48,285 bases of DNA from Paracoccaceae bacterium. GTDB lineage: Bacteria > Pseudomonadota > Alphaproteobacteria > Rhodobacterales > Rhodobacteraceae. Made by a program: the position numbers and the translations under genes. Position 1 is the first letter of the stretch. Each line of letters begins with the position of its first letter. The stretch is taken from contig PACC02000059.1 in NCBI GenBank assembly GCA_002699695.2, positions 2,540-50,824 on the forward strand, given 5' to 3'. Positions 10,512-20,851 of this stretch are shown here, one piece after another. The notes beneath the pieces were generated by a model. The model did no database searches, was not told where the DNA came from, and saw only the letters and a program-made list of their open reading frames with translations.

Positions 10512-10865
10512 ATGGCAAATGTTTTACTCATATTTCACTTAATCATTGCTTTAATTCTGATTGGTGCCGTCCTCTTGCAGAGATCTGAAGGTGGTGGATT
10601 AGGGATGGGTGGGGATTCTAGTTTCATGAGCAATAGATCTGCTACAACTGCACTTAATAAACTCACTTGGATTTTAGCGATAATATTTTTAGTTACTTCC
10701 TTAATTTTAACAATTTTGGCTGCAAATAAGGCAAGTCGTGAATCAATACTTGATACGAACGACGTAGATGCAGTCGAAGTAGAAGACTCCCCTATACTTG
10801 ATTTGAAAAAACTAAAGGCGTTACCAAAGGATGAAAATCCATCTAATCCTCCAAAAGAATATTGA
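10512..10865 (+). CDS. secG: Preprotein translocase subunit SecG
   Basis: LLIFHLIIALILIGAVLLQRSEGGGLGMGG...NRSATTALNKLTWILAIIFLVTSLILTIL is a typical SecG. Confidence 0.93.
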   Translation: MANVLLIFHLIIALILIGAVLLQRSEGGGLGMGGDSSFMSNRSATTALNKLTWILAIIFLVTSLILTILAANKASRESILDTNDVDAVEVEDSPILDLKKLKALPKDENPSNPPKEY

Positions 10866-10917
10866 CATATTTGGAGTTAATACTTGAATCCATAGCACAA
10901 CTAAATCAATAACCTTT

Positions 10918-11013
10918 ATGATTAGCCAAACTTCAAGAAATAATCTACAATTAATCTCTGTGATCAAGAATCAAAAAACAAGTTTCATCTTTCTGCTAAA
11001 AACTAAAGCATGA
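10918..11013 (+). CDS. Candidate small ORF (31 aa) overlapping the pyrG start (ATGA)
   Basis: Reads [34 protein letters not shown] at 11011-11013 overlaps the pyrG ATG at 11010-11012. Confidence 0.25.
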   Translation: MISQTSRNNLQLISVIKNQKTSFIFLLKTKA

Positions 11014-12653
11014 CTAGATTTGTTTTTATCACTGGGGGCGTGGTTTCCTCCCTGGGGAAGGGTTTGACTACCGCTGCATTGGGAGCATTGCTTCAAGCAC
11101 GCGGCTACAAAATTAGATTGAGAAAGCTAGACCCGTACTTAAATGTGGACCCAGGAACAATGTCTCCATTTGAACATGGTGAAGTTTTTGTTACTGACGA
11201 TGGTGCTGAAACTGATTTGGACCTTGGACACTATGAACGATTCACTGGAGTAGCTGCTAAGAATACGGACTCAATTTCTTCTGGCAAGATCTATTCAAAC
11301 GTCCTTGAGAAAGAGCGAAATGGTGATTACCTGGGGAAAACCATCCAAGTTATTCCCCACGTCACGAATGAAATAAAAGAGTTCATTAAAATTGGAGAAA
11401 ATGAAGTTGACTTTATGTTATGTGAAATTGGAGGCACTGTTGGTGACATAGAAGGACTTCCTTTTTTTGAAGCTATACGCCAGTTTGCTCGAGAAAAAGA
11501 ACATGGATCCTGCATTTTTATGCATCTTACCCTACTACCATTCATAGATACTTCCGGTGAGTTAAAAACTAAACCGACCCAACACTCTGTCAAAGAATTA
11601 CGTTCTATAGGTTTGTCACCAGATATTCTAGTTTGCAGAGCCAAAGAGCGCATACCTGAGATAGAAAGAGAAAAACTAGCTCTATTTTGCAATGTAAAAA
11701 CTGAATCCATAATTTCTGCGTATGATTTAAATTCCATTTATGAAGCCCCACTAGCCTTTCATAATGAAGGACTGGACACAGCAGTCTTGGATGCATTTGG
11801 ACTTGAATGGAAAAAGACTCCTGATTTATCTATATGGAAAGATGTGGCTGATAATATAAATTTTCCTGAAGGTGAGGTCAGAATAGCCATTGTTGGGAAG
11901 TATACGAAACTAGGGGATGCTTATAAATCTATAGCTGAAGCTCTAACTCATGGAGGAATAGCAAACAATGCAAAAGTGATAGCTGACTGGATTGATGCCG
12001 AAATCTTTGAAAAAGAAGACCCCTCTTCATATCTTCAAAACTTTCACGCTATCCTAGTACCGGGAGGTTTTGGAGAACGAGGTGTCGAAGGAAAAATTTT
12101 GGCAGCAAAATTTGCCAGGGAAAAAAAGATACCCTACTTTGGTATTTGCCTTGGAATGCAAATGGCTGTCATAGAAGCAGCGAGAAACCTTGGAAAATTA
12201 GAAAATGCTAATTCTGAAGAGTTCACTGAAGTCAACAATAGTAATGAAATAATACCTGTCGTCTTCCACCTGGGAAAATGGATAGACAACGGGAAAATTG
12301 TAACTCGTAAAACCACTGATAAAAAGGGAGGGACTATGCGCTTAGGGGCCTATGAAGCAATACTAACTCCAGGATCTAAAGCTCATAAGATTTATAAGGA
12401 ACCAAAAATTTGGGAGCGACATAGACATCGTTTCGAAGTTGATATAAAATACCAAGAAATACTTGAAAATAACGGCCTTTGTTTTTCCGGGATTTCACCC
12501 GATGGCTCCTTACCAGAAATTGTTGAAATTACCAACCATCCATGGTTTATTGGTGTTCAATTTCACCCAGAATTAAAATCTAAACCTTTCGCTCCTCATC
12601 CTCTATTCTCTGATTTCATAAGAGCAGCATTAGAGCAATCTAGACTCGTTTAA
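11010..12653 (+). CDS. pyrG: CTP synthase
   Basis: [79 protein letters not shown]-terminal GATase GICLGMQ. Confidence 0.98.
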   Translation: MTRFVFITGGVVSSLGKGLTTAALGALLQARGYKIRLRKLDPYLNVDPGTMSPFEHGEVFVTDDGAETDLDLGHYERFTGVAAKNTDSISSGKIYSNVLEKERNGDYLGKTIQVIPHVTNEIKEFIKIGENEVDFMLCEIGGTVGDIEGLPFFEAIRQFAREKEHGSCIFMHLTLLPFIDTSGELKTKPTQHSVKELRSIGLSPDILVCRAKERIPEIEREKLALFCNVKTESIISAYDLNSIYEAPLAFHNEGLDTAVLDAFGLEWKKTPDLSIWKDVADNINFPEGEVRIAIVGKYTKLGDAYKSIAEALTHGGIANNAKVIADWIDAEIFEKEDPSSYLQNFHAILVPGGFGERGVEGKILAAKFAREKKIPYFGICLGMQMAVIEAARNLGKLENANSEEFTEVNNSNEIIPVVFHLGKWIDNGKIVTRKTTDKKGGTMRLGAYEAILTPGSKAHKIYKEPKIWERHRHRFEVDIKYQEILENNGLCFSGISPDGSLPEIVEITNHPWFIGVQFHPELKSKPFAPHPLFSDFIRAALEQSRLV

Positions 12654-12787
12654 GAATTACCCAAAAAAATGAAAAAAAATCACTAAACGAACCTCTGAAT
12701 ATTCTTGAGCGATCATAAAAATCCTGGCATAAAATCTATAGATGAACAACGCGGGGATTAAACTTTTGAACATTAAGGTGTTTACAA

Positions 12788-13255
12788 ATGTGGCATAAAA
12801 TATTGAAAATTTTTGACTCTGAACAAGAGATGAACGACATAACTGGAGCCGAAGCAATAGCCGCTATTCTAGTTAGAGCAGCCAAAACAGATGGTGTTTA
12901 TACTGAATCCGAAATAAGATTGATTGATACAATTCTCTCAAAGCAAATGCAGTTCGGTATTGAAAATGCTCTCAAATTGCGCTCTCGCGGGGAAATTCTG
13001 GAAAGAGAAATTAACGACAACGTTCAATTAACAAGAATTATTAAGAATGAAATACCCTATGAAAACCGCCATGAATTAGTTCAACAGTTGTGGCAAATAA
13101 TCATGGATGATGAGATTAGAACTCCCGAAGAAAATAAATTAATGCGAGTTTTGGTGCACTTGCTAGGAATAAATGATGTGCAAAGTGCAAAAGCAAGATC
13201 AAAGGCCCTAATGCTAAAAAAACAAAAAACAAATCTAACACAAAAAGAGCATTGA
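12788..13255 (+). CDS. TerB family tellurite-resistance-like protein
   Basis: AIAAILVRAAKTDGVYTESEIRLIDTIL...LVQQLWQIIMDDEIRTPEENKLMRVLVHLLGI is a TerB/TerB-like helical fold pattern. Confidence 0.85.
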   Translation: MWHKILKIFDSEQEMNDITGAEAIAAILVRAAKTDGVYTESEIRLIDTILSKQMQFGIENALKLRSRGEILEREINDNVQLTRIIKNEIPYENRHELVQQLWQIIMDDEIRTPEENKLMRVLVHLLGINDVQSAKARSKALMLKKQKTNLTQKEH

Positions 13256-13256
13256 T

Positions 13257-15446
13257 TTGATCTTTTCAACCAGAATAGTTGATATAGAACTAGCCAGAAG
13301 CCACGGCCTAACTGATGATGAGTATAATAGCATATTAAATCTTATAAATCGTAACCCAACGATCACTGAATTAGGGGTTTTTTCTGCTATGTGGAATGAA
13401 CATTGTTCATATAAATCAACTAAGAAATGGCTCCGAACACTCCCCACAAAGGGATCAAAGGTAATCTGCGGTCCAGGTGAAAATGCTGGAATTATAGATA
13501 TTGGCGATGGTGATGCACTAGTCTTTAAGATAGAAAGTCATAATCACCCCTCTTACATTGATCCGTTCCAAGGTTCCGCTACTGGAGTAGGAGGTATCCT
13601 GAGAGACATATTTACGATGGGAGCAAGACCAATTGCAACCATGAATGCTCTTAGTTTTGGATGTAAGGACAAAAAAAAAGTTACTCATCTTTTGTCTGAA
13701 GTCATAAAGGGCATAGGAAGTTATGGAAACAGTTTTGGAGTCCCGAATTTAGGTGGAGAATTGCGTTTTGATGAATCCTATGAAGGAAATTGCTTAGTAA
13801 ATGTCTTTGCAGCTGGATTAGTTAAGTCGAACAAAATTTTTTATTCTGGGGCAACAAGTACTAATTTGCCGGTCGTCTACTTAGGGGCCAAAACTGGTAG
13901 AGACGGTATTGGAGGAGCTACCATGGCTTCCAGTGAATTCATTAGTGAGAAAGAAGCAGAACGCCCCGCTGTTCAGATCGGGGACCCTTTCATGGAGAAA
14001 TGTTTGCTCGAAGCATGTCTCGAATTAATGGAGGCCGAAGCCGTCATCTCAATTCAAGACATGGGAGCTGCCGGGTTGACCTGTTCTGCTGTCGAAATGG
14101 CTGGTAAAGGCAAATTAGGTATGATCCTGGATCTTGACAAAGTCCCAACTCGCGAAAGTGAAATGCATGCCTATGAAATGATGCTATCAGAAAGTCAAGA
14201 AAGGATGTTAATGACTCTTAAACCAGGAAAGGAAAAAATTGCTAGAGCCATATTCAAAAAATGGGACTTAGATTTTGCAATTGTGGGTAAGACAATCAAA
14301 GAAGATAGGTTTCAGGTTTTTCATAATTCTAACTTGGAGGTTGATCTACCACTTCAAGCCCTATCAACGATGTCCCCAGAATATGATAGAAAGTGGCGAA
14401 TAAATCAAAACCATATACAAACTCCTTCTATTCAAAAATATAATTTGCAACCATTAAAATGCTTAACGACCCTCCTATCTAGTCCCAATTATAGCTCCCG
14501 CAAAATTATCTGGGAACAGTTTGATCACATGGTCATGGCCAGTACAGTACTACCTCCTGGATCGAATGCAGGGGTAGTAAGAATCCCTGAAACAAATAAA
14601 GCAATAGCTTGTTCATTAGATTGCACACCAAGATATTGCAGTCAGGACCCCCATTTGGGAGGAAAACAAGCTGTCACAGAAGGCTTTAGAAATTTGATTA
14701 TAACAGGAGCAACGCCACTAGCTATAACGAATAATTTAAATTTTGGAAATCCAGAAAAAACTGACGTGATGGGACAGATAGTTGGCTGCATTCAAGGTAT
14801 ATCAGAAGCATCTATTGCTTTGGATTTGCCTGTAGTGTCTGGGAATGTGAGTCTATATAATGAAACTGATGGGATACCAATATTAGCTACCCCTACTATA
14901 GGTACGGTAGGGTTAATAAAGTCAATTGATGATTTAATACTCATAAAAGCAAGGACAACGGACTATTTATATCTAATAGGAGATAATCCTGGGCATCTCG
15001 GCCAATCTGCTCTTCTCAGGGAAGTTCTCGGAATATCCGGTAAGAAAGCTGGACCAGCACCAGAAATAGAGTTTTCTAAAGAGCTTGCTGCAGCCAAATT
15101 AATAAATAAATTAAATGCCGCAAACAAAATTTTTGGGGGTCATGACATTTCTGATGGAGGACTAATTCTTGCCATAGCGGAGATCTGTATTCTTAACAAT
15201 CTAGGGATTAAAATCGATGCAACTGAATCTGACATCTGTTGGCTTTTTGGAGAAGACCAGGGACTATACTTACTAGTGTGCGAAGAAAAAAATCAAATCG
15301 ACCTTGAGCAAGCTGCCAGGAGATTGCAAATACCTTGTCAAAAACTTGGAACATTTGGTGAAGACTTAATTGAAATTGGCAACGACCAAATAACTGTAAG
15401 TGAGCTGAGAAAGATTCATGAAACTGGGCTTGATCATTTTTTTTAG
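13257..15446 (+). CDS. purL: Phosphoribosylformylglycinamidine synthase subunit PurL
   Basis: NPTITELGVFSAMWNEHCSYKSTKKWLRTLPT...GPGENAGIIDIGDGDALVFKIESHNHPS; TTG start. Confidence 0.97.
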   Translation: MIFSTRIVDIELARSHGLTDDEYNSILNLINRNPTITELGVFSAMWNEHCSYKSTKKWLRTLPTKGSKVICGPGENAGIIDIGDGDALVFKIESHNHPSYIDPFQGSATGVGGILRDIFTMGARPIATMNALSFGCKDKKKVTHLLSEVIKGIGSYGNSFGVPNLGGELRFDESYEGNCLVNVFAAGLVKSNKIFYSGATSTNLPVVYLGAKTGRDGIGGATMASSEFISEKEAERPAVQIGDPFMEKCLLEACLELMEAEAVISIQDMGAAGLTCSAVEMAGKGKLGMILDLDKVPTRESEMHAYEMMLSESQERMLMTLKPGKEKIARAIFKKWDLDFAIVGKTIKEDRFQVFHNSNLEVDLPLQALSTMSPEYDRKWRINQNHIQTPSIQKYNLQPLKCLTTLLSSPNYSSRKIIWEQFDHMVMASTVLPPGSNAGVVRIPETNKAIACSLDCTPRYCSQDPHLGGKQAVTEGFRNLIITGATPLAITNNLNFGNPEKTDVMGQIVGCIQGISEASIALDLPVVSGNVSLYNETDGIPILATPTIGTVGLIKSIDDLILIKARTTDYLYLIGDNPGHLGQSALLREVLGISGKKAGPAPEIEFSKELAAAKLINKLNAANKIFGGHDISDGGLILAIAEICILNNLGIKIDATESDICWLFGEDQGLYLLVCEEKNQIDLEQAARRLQIPCQKLGTFGEDLIEIGNDQITVSELRKIHETGLDHFF

Positions 15447-15553
15447 CATCCGTTTAACTTTAAGTTCAAATCTTTTTGAAAAAGAAACTTTTCGCAAATC
15501 AGAATTGAGGTATAATCCAGAATAAATCTAAAAATGGGAGATGATTCTTATCA

Positions 15554-15796
15554 ATGGCTATAGAAGGACACGAAATTGAAAACCTTATAAGGAAAGCTTT
15601 TCCGTCTGCCTCAATTAAGGTGGACGATTTGGCCGGAGACGGGAATCATTATTCAGCCACAGTTATAGCTAAGGAATTTCAAGGCTTGACTCGAATAAAG
15701 CAACATCAACTGGTTTATGCCGCACTAAGGGGGAAAATGGATGGCCCAAACGGAGTTCTCCATGCTCTCGCCCTTACAACAAAGCCCATGGAGTAA
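15554..15796 (+). CDS. BolA family protein
   Basis: IENLIRKAFPSASIKVDDLAGDGNHYSATVIAKEFQGLTRIKQHQLVYAALRGKM...LHALALTTKP. Confidence 0.94.
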   Translation: MAIEGHEIENLIRKAFPSASIKVDDLAGDGNHYSATVIAKEFQGLTRIKQHQLVYAALRGKMDGPNGVLHALALTTKPME

Positions 15797-15800
15797 AAAT

Positions 15801-16166
15801 ATGGATGAAAGTCTAGGTAAAATTAAGAAAGAAGTTTCGGAAAATGATGTCGTACTCTACATGAAAGGAACATCCTCTATGCCCCAATGTGGTTTTTCCA
15901 GTAGAATAGCCGGGGTACTAAATTACTTAGAAATAGAATATCGTGACATAAATGTGTTAGAAGATGATTCTCTACGGGAAGGAATTAAGCAGTTTTCGGA
16001 TTGGCCAACCATTCCCCAACTGTACGTCAAGGGGGAGTTTGTTGGTGGTTGCGATATAGTAACTGAAATGACCATGACTGGTGAATTAGACAAACTTTTT
16101 GCAGAAAAAGGAATCGAATTTAACTTAGAAGCAGCAAAGAAAATCAGAGAAGCAAATGATTCATGA
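15801..16166 (+). CDS. grxD: Monothiol glutaredoxin, Grx4 family
   Basis: VLYMKGTSSMPQCGFSSRIAGVLNYL...FSDWPTIPQLYVKGEFVGGCDIVTEM. Start placed at ATG 15801; the track start at 15741 overlaps bolA. Confidence 0.95.
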   Translation: MDESLGKIKKEVSENDVVLYMKGTSSMPQCGFSSRIAGVLNYLEIEYRDINVLEDDSLREGIKQFSDWPTIPQLYVKGEFVGGCDIVTEMTMTGELDKLFAEKGIEFNLEAAKKIREANDS

Positions 16167-16199
16167 ACAAATGTGAGCCTTCTATGATAAATTTGTGTG

Positions 16200-16697
16200 T
16201 TAAAAAAGCTCCTTCTGATCAATATTGTCTTTATCGTTTAATTCCGAATTAGTCTCTGTTTTTAATTCGACAGGTAAGCTAGAATCAATCAATAATAAAT
16301 CTTCTAGCTTTGTTAAAATAGACTGTAAAACAGTAGCATAACCATTTTCGGTTTCTTTGTATTCGTTTGTTTTTTCTTGATGGTACACTTCTTTAATCGA
16401 CTTTGCTTCATTCTCAATAAGATTAGACTTTTCTCTCAATTCGCTGACCTGATTTTCTAAAGATTTGATCTGAGTGATTTGTTTTTCTTGGTTTTCTTCC
16501 AAAATTCGTAAACGTCCACCCAGCATTAAACCTGCCATCAATAATAGCTTAACTTCTGGAACTTTACCTATGCTACCAAGGATTTTCTGCGATTCTGCGT
16601 TAAGCTCACTTGCAGCATCTTGGACTTCCACCTCTTCTCCAGGATCACATTCTACCGTATAAGTTCTTTCACCAACTTTTACATTCACCTCAGCCAT
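16200..16697 (-). CDS. zapA: Cell division protein ZapA
   Basis: MAEVNVKVGERTYTVECDPGEEVEVQDAASELNAESQKILGSIGKVPEVKLLLMAGLMLG, with a coiled-coil C-terminus. Confidence 0.85.
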   Translation of the reverse strand: MAEVNVKVGERTYTVECDPGEEVEVQDAASELNAESQKILGSIGKVPEVKLLLMAGLMLGGRLRILEENQEKQITQIKSLENQVSELREKSNLIENEAKSIKEVYHQEKTNEYKETENGYATVLQSILTKLEDLLLIDSSLPVELKTETNSELNDKDNIDQKELF

Positions 16698-16953
16698 TTA
16701 CATCCTCCAAAATGACATTTAATTGTTCTACCAACACATCAACTTTTTTTAGATCAGCATTCTGCTGGTCAAGAAGATTTGCGAATTTCTCTTTTAATCT
16801 TTCATTCTCTTCTTCCAATCTCTTCACTTTATCCATCGCATCCAGTCTTGTTTCTTCAGCTTGATTTGGAGTTTTTCTGTTTTCAGTTAAGTTAAACTTA
16901 ATCTTTTCCAGAGCATGATCGATCTTTTTCTCTAAGCTGACAATTTCATCCAT
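16690..16953 (-). CDS. Small coiled-coil protein adjacent to zapA (DUF4164-like)
   Basis: MDEIVSLEKKIDHALEKIKFNL...RLEEENERLKEKFANLLDQQNADLKKVDVLVEQLNVILEDVNG; overlaps the zapA start by 8 nt. Confidence 0.75.
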   Translation of the reverse strand: MDEIVSLEKKIDHALEKIKFNLTENRKTPNQAEETRLDAMDKVKRLEEENERLKEKFANLLDQQNADLKKVDVLVEQLNVILEDVNG

Positions 16954-17102
16954 GTTCTAGATCCTTATTAAGGTTTACTCATCCTTTAAGTATATTGCGA
17001 GGTTTTACTCTATGACAATAAAAATCAGTTCGAAATAAAAAAAATTAGTAAAATTTCCTCAACCGGTAAATAAAAGCAGTTTATTCTAACTTAAATAGAA
17101 AA

Positions 17103-17126
17103 ACTATTGTCATTACTATTGTCATT
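17103..17126. repeat. Two tandem 12-bp repeats ACTATTGTCATT upstream of tkt
   Basis: 17103-17114 and 17115-17126 are identical; an inverted ATGACAAT occurs at 17012-17019. Confidence 0.8.
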
Positions 17127-17185
17127 GAAAATCATTGACGATAAGGACAATATAATAATTTTAGTGTGTCTAATAATAAGAGAAA

Positions 17186-19216
17186 GTGAGAATTGTCGTG
17201 AATATACAGGAATTACGTGGGGGCTTCCAAGAACATTGGGCAAAGGCTACCGCAGTTAGAATGTTATCCATTGATGCTGTACAAAAGGCAAACTCTGGGC
17301 ACCCTGGGATGCCAATGGGAATGGCAGACGTTGCAACGGTTCTTTTTGAGAAACACCTTAAATTTGATTCTAGCATGCCCGATTGGATTGATCGTGATAG
17401 ATTCATTTTGTCTGCTGGACATGGCTCAATGCTACTCTACGCCTTACTATATCTAACTGGCTATAAAGACATCTCACTTGATGAAATAAAAAACTTCAGA
17501 CAACTAGGTTCAAAAACTGCTGGACATCCAGAGTACGGGCATGCTCAAGGCATAGAAACTACAACAGGGCCTCTCGGCCAAGGCCTAGCTACCGCTGTTG
17601 GCATGGCAATGGCTGAAGTTATCTTACGGAAGCGCTGGGGCAAAAAACTGATAAATCATCAAACCTACGTTATAGCCGGAGACGGTTGCCTTATGGAAGG
17701 AATTAGTCAAGAATCTATAACTTTAGCTGGAAAGCACAAACTTTCTAAGCTTATTGTTTTGTGGGACAATAATGGAATAACAATTGACGGTGAGGTAAGT
17801 AAGTCGTGCGTGACTAATCAAGTTGAAAGATTTAAATCGGCTGGTTGGTCGACATTCGAATGTGACGGCCACAATCCAAACGAGATAAATAATATGATTT
17901 CTCAAGCCAAGAATGATTCGCTTCCGTCTTTTGTAAGTTGTAAAACCAACATTGGTTTTGGATCACCGAATAAGGAAGGAACTGCTAGCATTCATGGATC
18001 ACCTTTGGGAGAGCAAGAAATAAAACTCGTACGGGAGATATATGGATGGATACATGAACCTTTTGAAATACCTAACGATATTAAAAAATCATGGTCTGCT
18101 ATTGGTTTAAAAAACACCGTGCAACGAAAATCTTGGGAAGAAAATTTCTCCAAGTTATCTAACAAAAAAAGAACCGAATTTGTTCATTCATTCTCTGGTA
18201 AGTCATCGGAAAATCTTCGAAGAAGGCTGTCCCAATTCAAAAAGTCAGCAATCAGTGAAAAACCTAACATTGCTACTCGAAAAGCTTCTGAACTAGCTTT
18301 AGATGTTATAAACCAATGCTGTAATAATACAGTTGGAGGGTCAGCTGACCTCACTGGTTCAAACAATACTTTGACGCCAAATCTTGGGATTTTCTCCCCT
18401 GAAAACCCTGGTGGTCGATATATTCACTATGGTATTAGAGAACACGGGATGGCAGCTGCCATGAATGGAATCGCTCTGCATGGAGGCCTAATTCCTTATG
18501 GTGGAACCTTCTTAGCTTTCACCGACTATGCAAGAGGTGGAATGAGATTATCAGCTCTTATGGGCCTCAGGGTTATTTATGTAATGACACATGACAGCAT
18601 AGGCCTAGGAGAAGATGGGCCCACGCATCAACCCGTAGAACATCTAGCTATTTTAAGAGCAACCCCGAATATGCGAGTTTTTAGACCAGCCGATGTTATC
18701 GAAACAGCAGAAGCCTGGCAAATAGCTCTTGAGAGTAAAGACAGGCCTAGCACTATAGCATTATCTAGACAGAATCTGCCTACACTTAGAAAAAAATATA
18801 CCACAAAAAACCTGACTCAATTGGGAGCATATGTGTTAAGTGAAGCTAAAATTTCAAGAAAAGTTGTTCTAGTTGCTACTGGATCAGAAGTGGCCATAGC
18901 AATGAAAGCACAAGAGAATTTGGAGGCTGAGGGGATAGGTACGCGAGTGGTGACAATGCCTTGCTGGGAACTATTTGAAGAGCAAGACAGAAAATATCAA
19001 AAAAAGATTCTCCCAGCCGGCAGTTTAATTATAGCTATTGAAGCCGCAGTAGAAATGGGTTGGGAAAAATGGCTGCATTCAGATTATAGGAAGAATAGAA
19101 ACAACTGTTTCATCGGAATGAAAGGATTTGGAGCTTCTGCTCCCGCCAAAGATTTATATGATCATTATGGTATAAATGTTTCAAGCATAGTCAAGACGGT
19201 GAAAAGCAGGTTGTAG
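17186..19216 (+). CDS. tkt: Transketolase
   Basis: MLSIDAVQKANSGHPGMPMGMADVATVLF...GPLGQGLATAVGMAMAE...DGPTHQPVEHLAILRATPNMRVFRPADVIET. Confidence 0.97.
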   Translation: MRIVVNIQELRGGFQEHWAKATAVRMLSIDAVQKANSGHPGMPMGMADVATVLFEKHLKFDSSMPDWIDRDRFILSAGHGSMLLYALLYLTGYKDISLDEIKNFRQLGSKTAGHPEYGHAQGIETTTGPLGQGLATAVGMAMAEVILRKRWGKKLINHQTYVIAGDGCLMEGISQESITLAGKHKLSKLIVLWDNNGITIDGEVSKSCVTNQVERFKSAGWSTFECDGHNPNEINNMISQAKNDSLPSFVSCKTNIGFGSPNKEGTASIHGSPLGEQEIKLVREIYGWIHEPFEIPNDIKKSWSAIGLKNTVQRKSWEENFSKLSNKKRTEFVHSFSGKSSENLRRRLSQFKKSAISEKPNIATRKASELALDVINQCCNNTVGGSADLTGSNNTLTPNLGIFSPENPGGRYIHYGIREHGMAAAMNGIALHGGLIPYGGTFLAFTDYARGGMRLSALMGLRVIYVMTHDSIGLGEDGPTHQPVEHLAILRATPNMRVFRPADVIETAEAWQIALESKDRPSTIALSRQNLPTLRKKYTTKNLTQLGAYVLSEAKISRKVVLVATGSEVAIAMKAQENLEAEGIGTRVVTMPCWELFEEQDRKYQKKILPAGSLIIAIEAAVEMGWEKWLHSDYRKNRNNCFIGMKGFGASAPAKDLYDHYGINVSSIVKTVKSRL

Positions 19217-19236
19217 TTTTAATTTGAGTGATAGTA

Positions 19237-20424
19237 ATGACGGTAAAAACCCTAAATGACTATGAATTACAAAATAAGAAAATATTAGTCCGTGTGGATC
19301 TAAATGTACCATTAAACCAAGCCAAGATTTTAGATAGCTCACGAATTGAACGATTGGTCCCCACAGTGAGAAAGATAATTAAAGAAGGTGGACGACCAAT
19401 CTTGATTTCTCATTTTGGTCGCCCAAAGGGAAAGTATGATAAATTATTAAGTCTTGAACAACTAATACCAGAACTTAGCCGGTTTTTAGATTGCAGAGTC
19501 AAATTTTCAACTGAAACTACAGGTACTGAGGCCTTGAAAAAAGTTGAAGGTTTAGCGAATGGCGAAGTCTTGTTGTTGGAGAATACCCGATTTAACCCCC
19601 AGGAGGAAGCGAATGAATTAAACTTCTCCAAGAGCCTTTCTGAATTAGGAGACATTTTTTGTAATGACGCTTTCTCAGCATCTCATAGAGCCCATGCCTC
19701 AACAGTTGGGGTTGCCAACTTCATGCCAAATTGCATAGGGCTCCTAATGCAACAAGAATTAACTGCCCTGAAGTCAGTTTTGAGTAAACCAAAAAGGCCA
19801 GTGGTAGCAGTTGTGGGCGGTGCTAAAGTTTCTACTAAGATAGATCTTTTAAGCAATTTAATTCAAAAAGTTGACCACCTTGTTATTGGAGGAGGCATGG
19901 CAAATACCTTTCTGCATGCGCAAGGCAACCCTGTTGGGGCATCTTTATGTGAGAAAGACCTCAAAGGTACAGCTCTTAACGTTCTAAAGAGAGCCTACGA
20001 AAGAGGTTGTGAAGTACATATCCCCCATGATGTTATCATTGCTTCAGATTTTAAACCAAATGCCAAATTTACAGTTGTGGAGGCAGGAAAGGTTCCTGAG
20101 GGAAAACTTATCCTAGATATTGGACCATCTACATGCGATAAAATTAACCAAATCTTCAATAAATGTGAAACACTTATCTGGAATGGACCAATGGGAGCGT
20201 TTGAAATAACTCCTTTTGATAAGGGAACCAATATAACAACAACTTTTGCAGCCAAACTAACCAACCAAAACCAATTGATTTCGGTTGCTGGAGGTGGAGA
20301 TACTGTCTCAGCACTTAAAAACGCTGGAATAGTTGAGGATTTCTCATACGTATCCCTTGCTGGAGGAGCCTTCCTGGAATGGATGGAAGGCAAAAAGTTA
20401 CCAGGAATCGCCTGTTTGGAATAA
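19237..20424 (+). CDS. pgk: Phosphoglycerate kinase
   Basis: KKILVRVDLNVPLNQAKILDSSRIERLVPTVRKI...RPVVAVVGGAKVSTKIDLLSNLIQKVDHLVIGGGMANTF...VSLAGGAFLEWMEGKKLPGI. Confidence 0.97.
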   Translation: MTVKTLNDYELQNKKILVRVDLNVPLNQAKILDSSRIERLVPTVRKIIKEGGRPILISHFGRPKGKYDKLLSLEQLIPELSRFLDCRVKFSTETTGTEALKKVEGLANGEVLLLENTRFNPQEEANELNFSKSLSELGDIFCNDAFSASHRAHASTVGVANFMPNCIGLLMQQELTALKSVLSKPKRPVVAVVGGAKVSTKIDLLSNLIQKVDHLVIGGGMANTFLHAQGNPVGASLCEKDLKGTALNVLKRAYERGCEVHIPHDVIIASDFKPNAKFTVVEAGKVPEGKLILDIGPSTCDKINQIFNKCETLIWNGPMGAFEITPFDKGTNITTTFAAKLTNQNQLISVAGGGDTVSALKNAGIVEDFSYVSLAGGAFLEWMEGKKLPGIACLE

Positions 20425-20512
20425 AAATTTCCCTGCTTATTTCAAAAATGCTACACTTACACCTAAAGTTTAGTTAAAGGCGCGAAATCAATTTAACTCT
20501 GGAGACAATTAT

Positions 20513-20833
20513 ATGCTAAGGAACTTTAAAATTAAAAAGACCCTTAGATTAATAGGATTTGAGATCGGAATCACTGTCTTATTATGCACTTCATGTCTTT
20601 ATTTTAGCCTCATAGCTTTGAATGGGACGCATGGTGTAAAGAAAAAGCTCCAGTTAGAGTTTGAGACTATGCAATTGATTGACAAGCTGACAGAGTTAGA
20701 AAATGTAGCTTCAAATCTAGAAAGGAAAACACTGAAACTTAAGGGAGAAGATCTGGATCTAGATCTTCTTGATCAGCAAGCAAGGGAGATCTTAGGCTTA
20801 ATTCATGAAGATGAAATAATATTAACAAAATAA
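20513..20833 (+). CDS. ftsB: Septum formation initiator family protein (FtsB/DivIC-like)
   Basis: Single N-terminal TM plus a short coiled coil and LDLLDQQAREILGLIHEDEIIL. Sits immediately before pdhA, as in many alphaproteobacteria. Confidence 0.8.
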   Translation: MLRNFKIKKTLRLIGFEIGITVLLCTSCLYFSLIALNGTHGVKKKLQLEFETMQLIDKLTELENVASNLERKTLKLKGEDLDLDLLDQQAREILGLIHEDEIILTK

Positions 20834-20851
20834 CAGTAGACATTTTACCGT

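Noticed and set aside
11327-11737. Minus-strand 136-aa ORF inside pyrG
   Set aside because: Antisense shadow of a highly conserved gene.
12657-12857. Minus-strand 66-aa ORF in the pyrG-terB gap
   Set aside because: Low-complexity, AT-driven hydrophobic translation; overlaps the TerB start; no supporting signal.
12788-13255. TerB gene as evidence for a tellurite-resistance or stress (Ter) defence island
   Set aside because: Stand-alone TerB-like genes are common in alphaproteobacteria; no other ter genes are nearby.
13671-13679. Nine-A run in purL (and another at 32332-32340 in alr)
   Set aside because: In-frame Lys/Asn codons in an AT-rich genome; no out-of-frame alternative product evident.
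15741-15800. Upstream extension of the glutaredoxin ORF overlapping bolA
   Set aside because: The internal ATG at 15801 aligns with usual Grx4 starts; the extension overlaps bolA out of frame.
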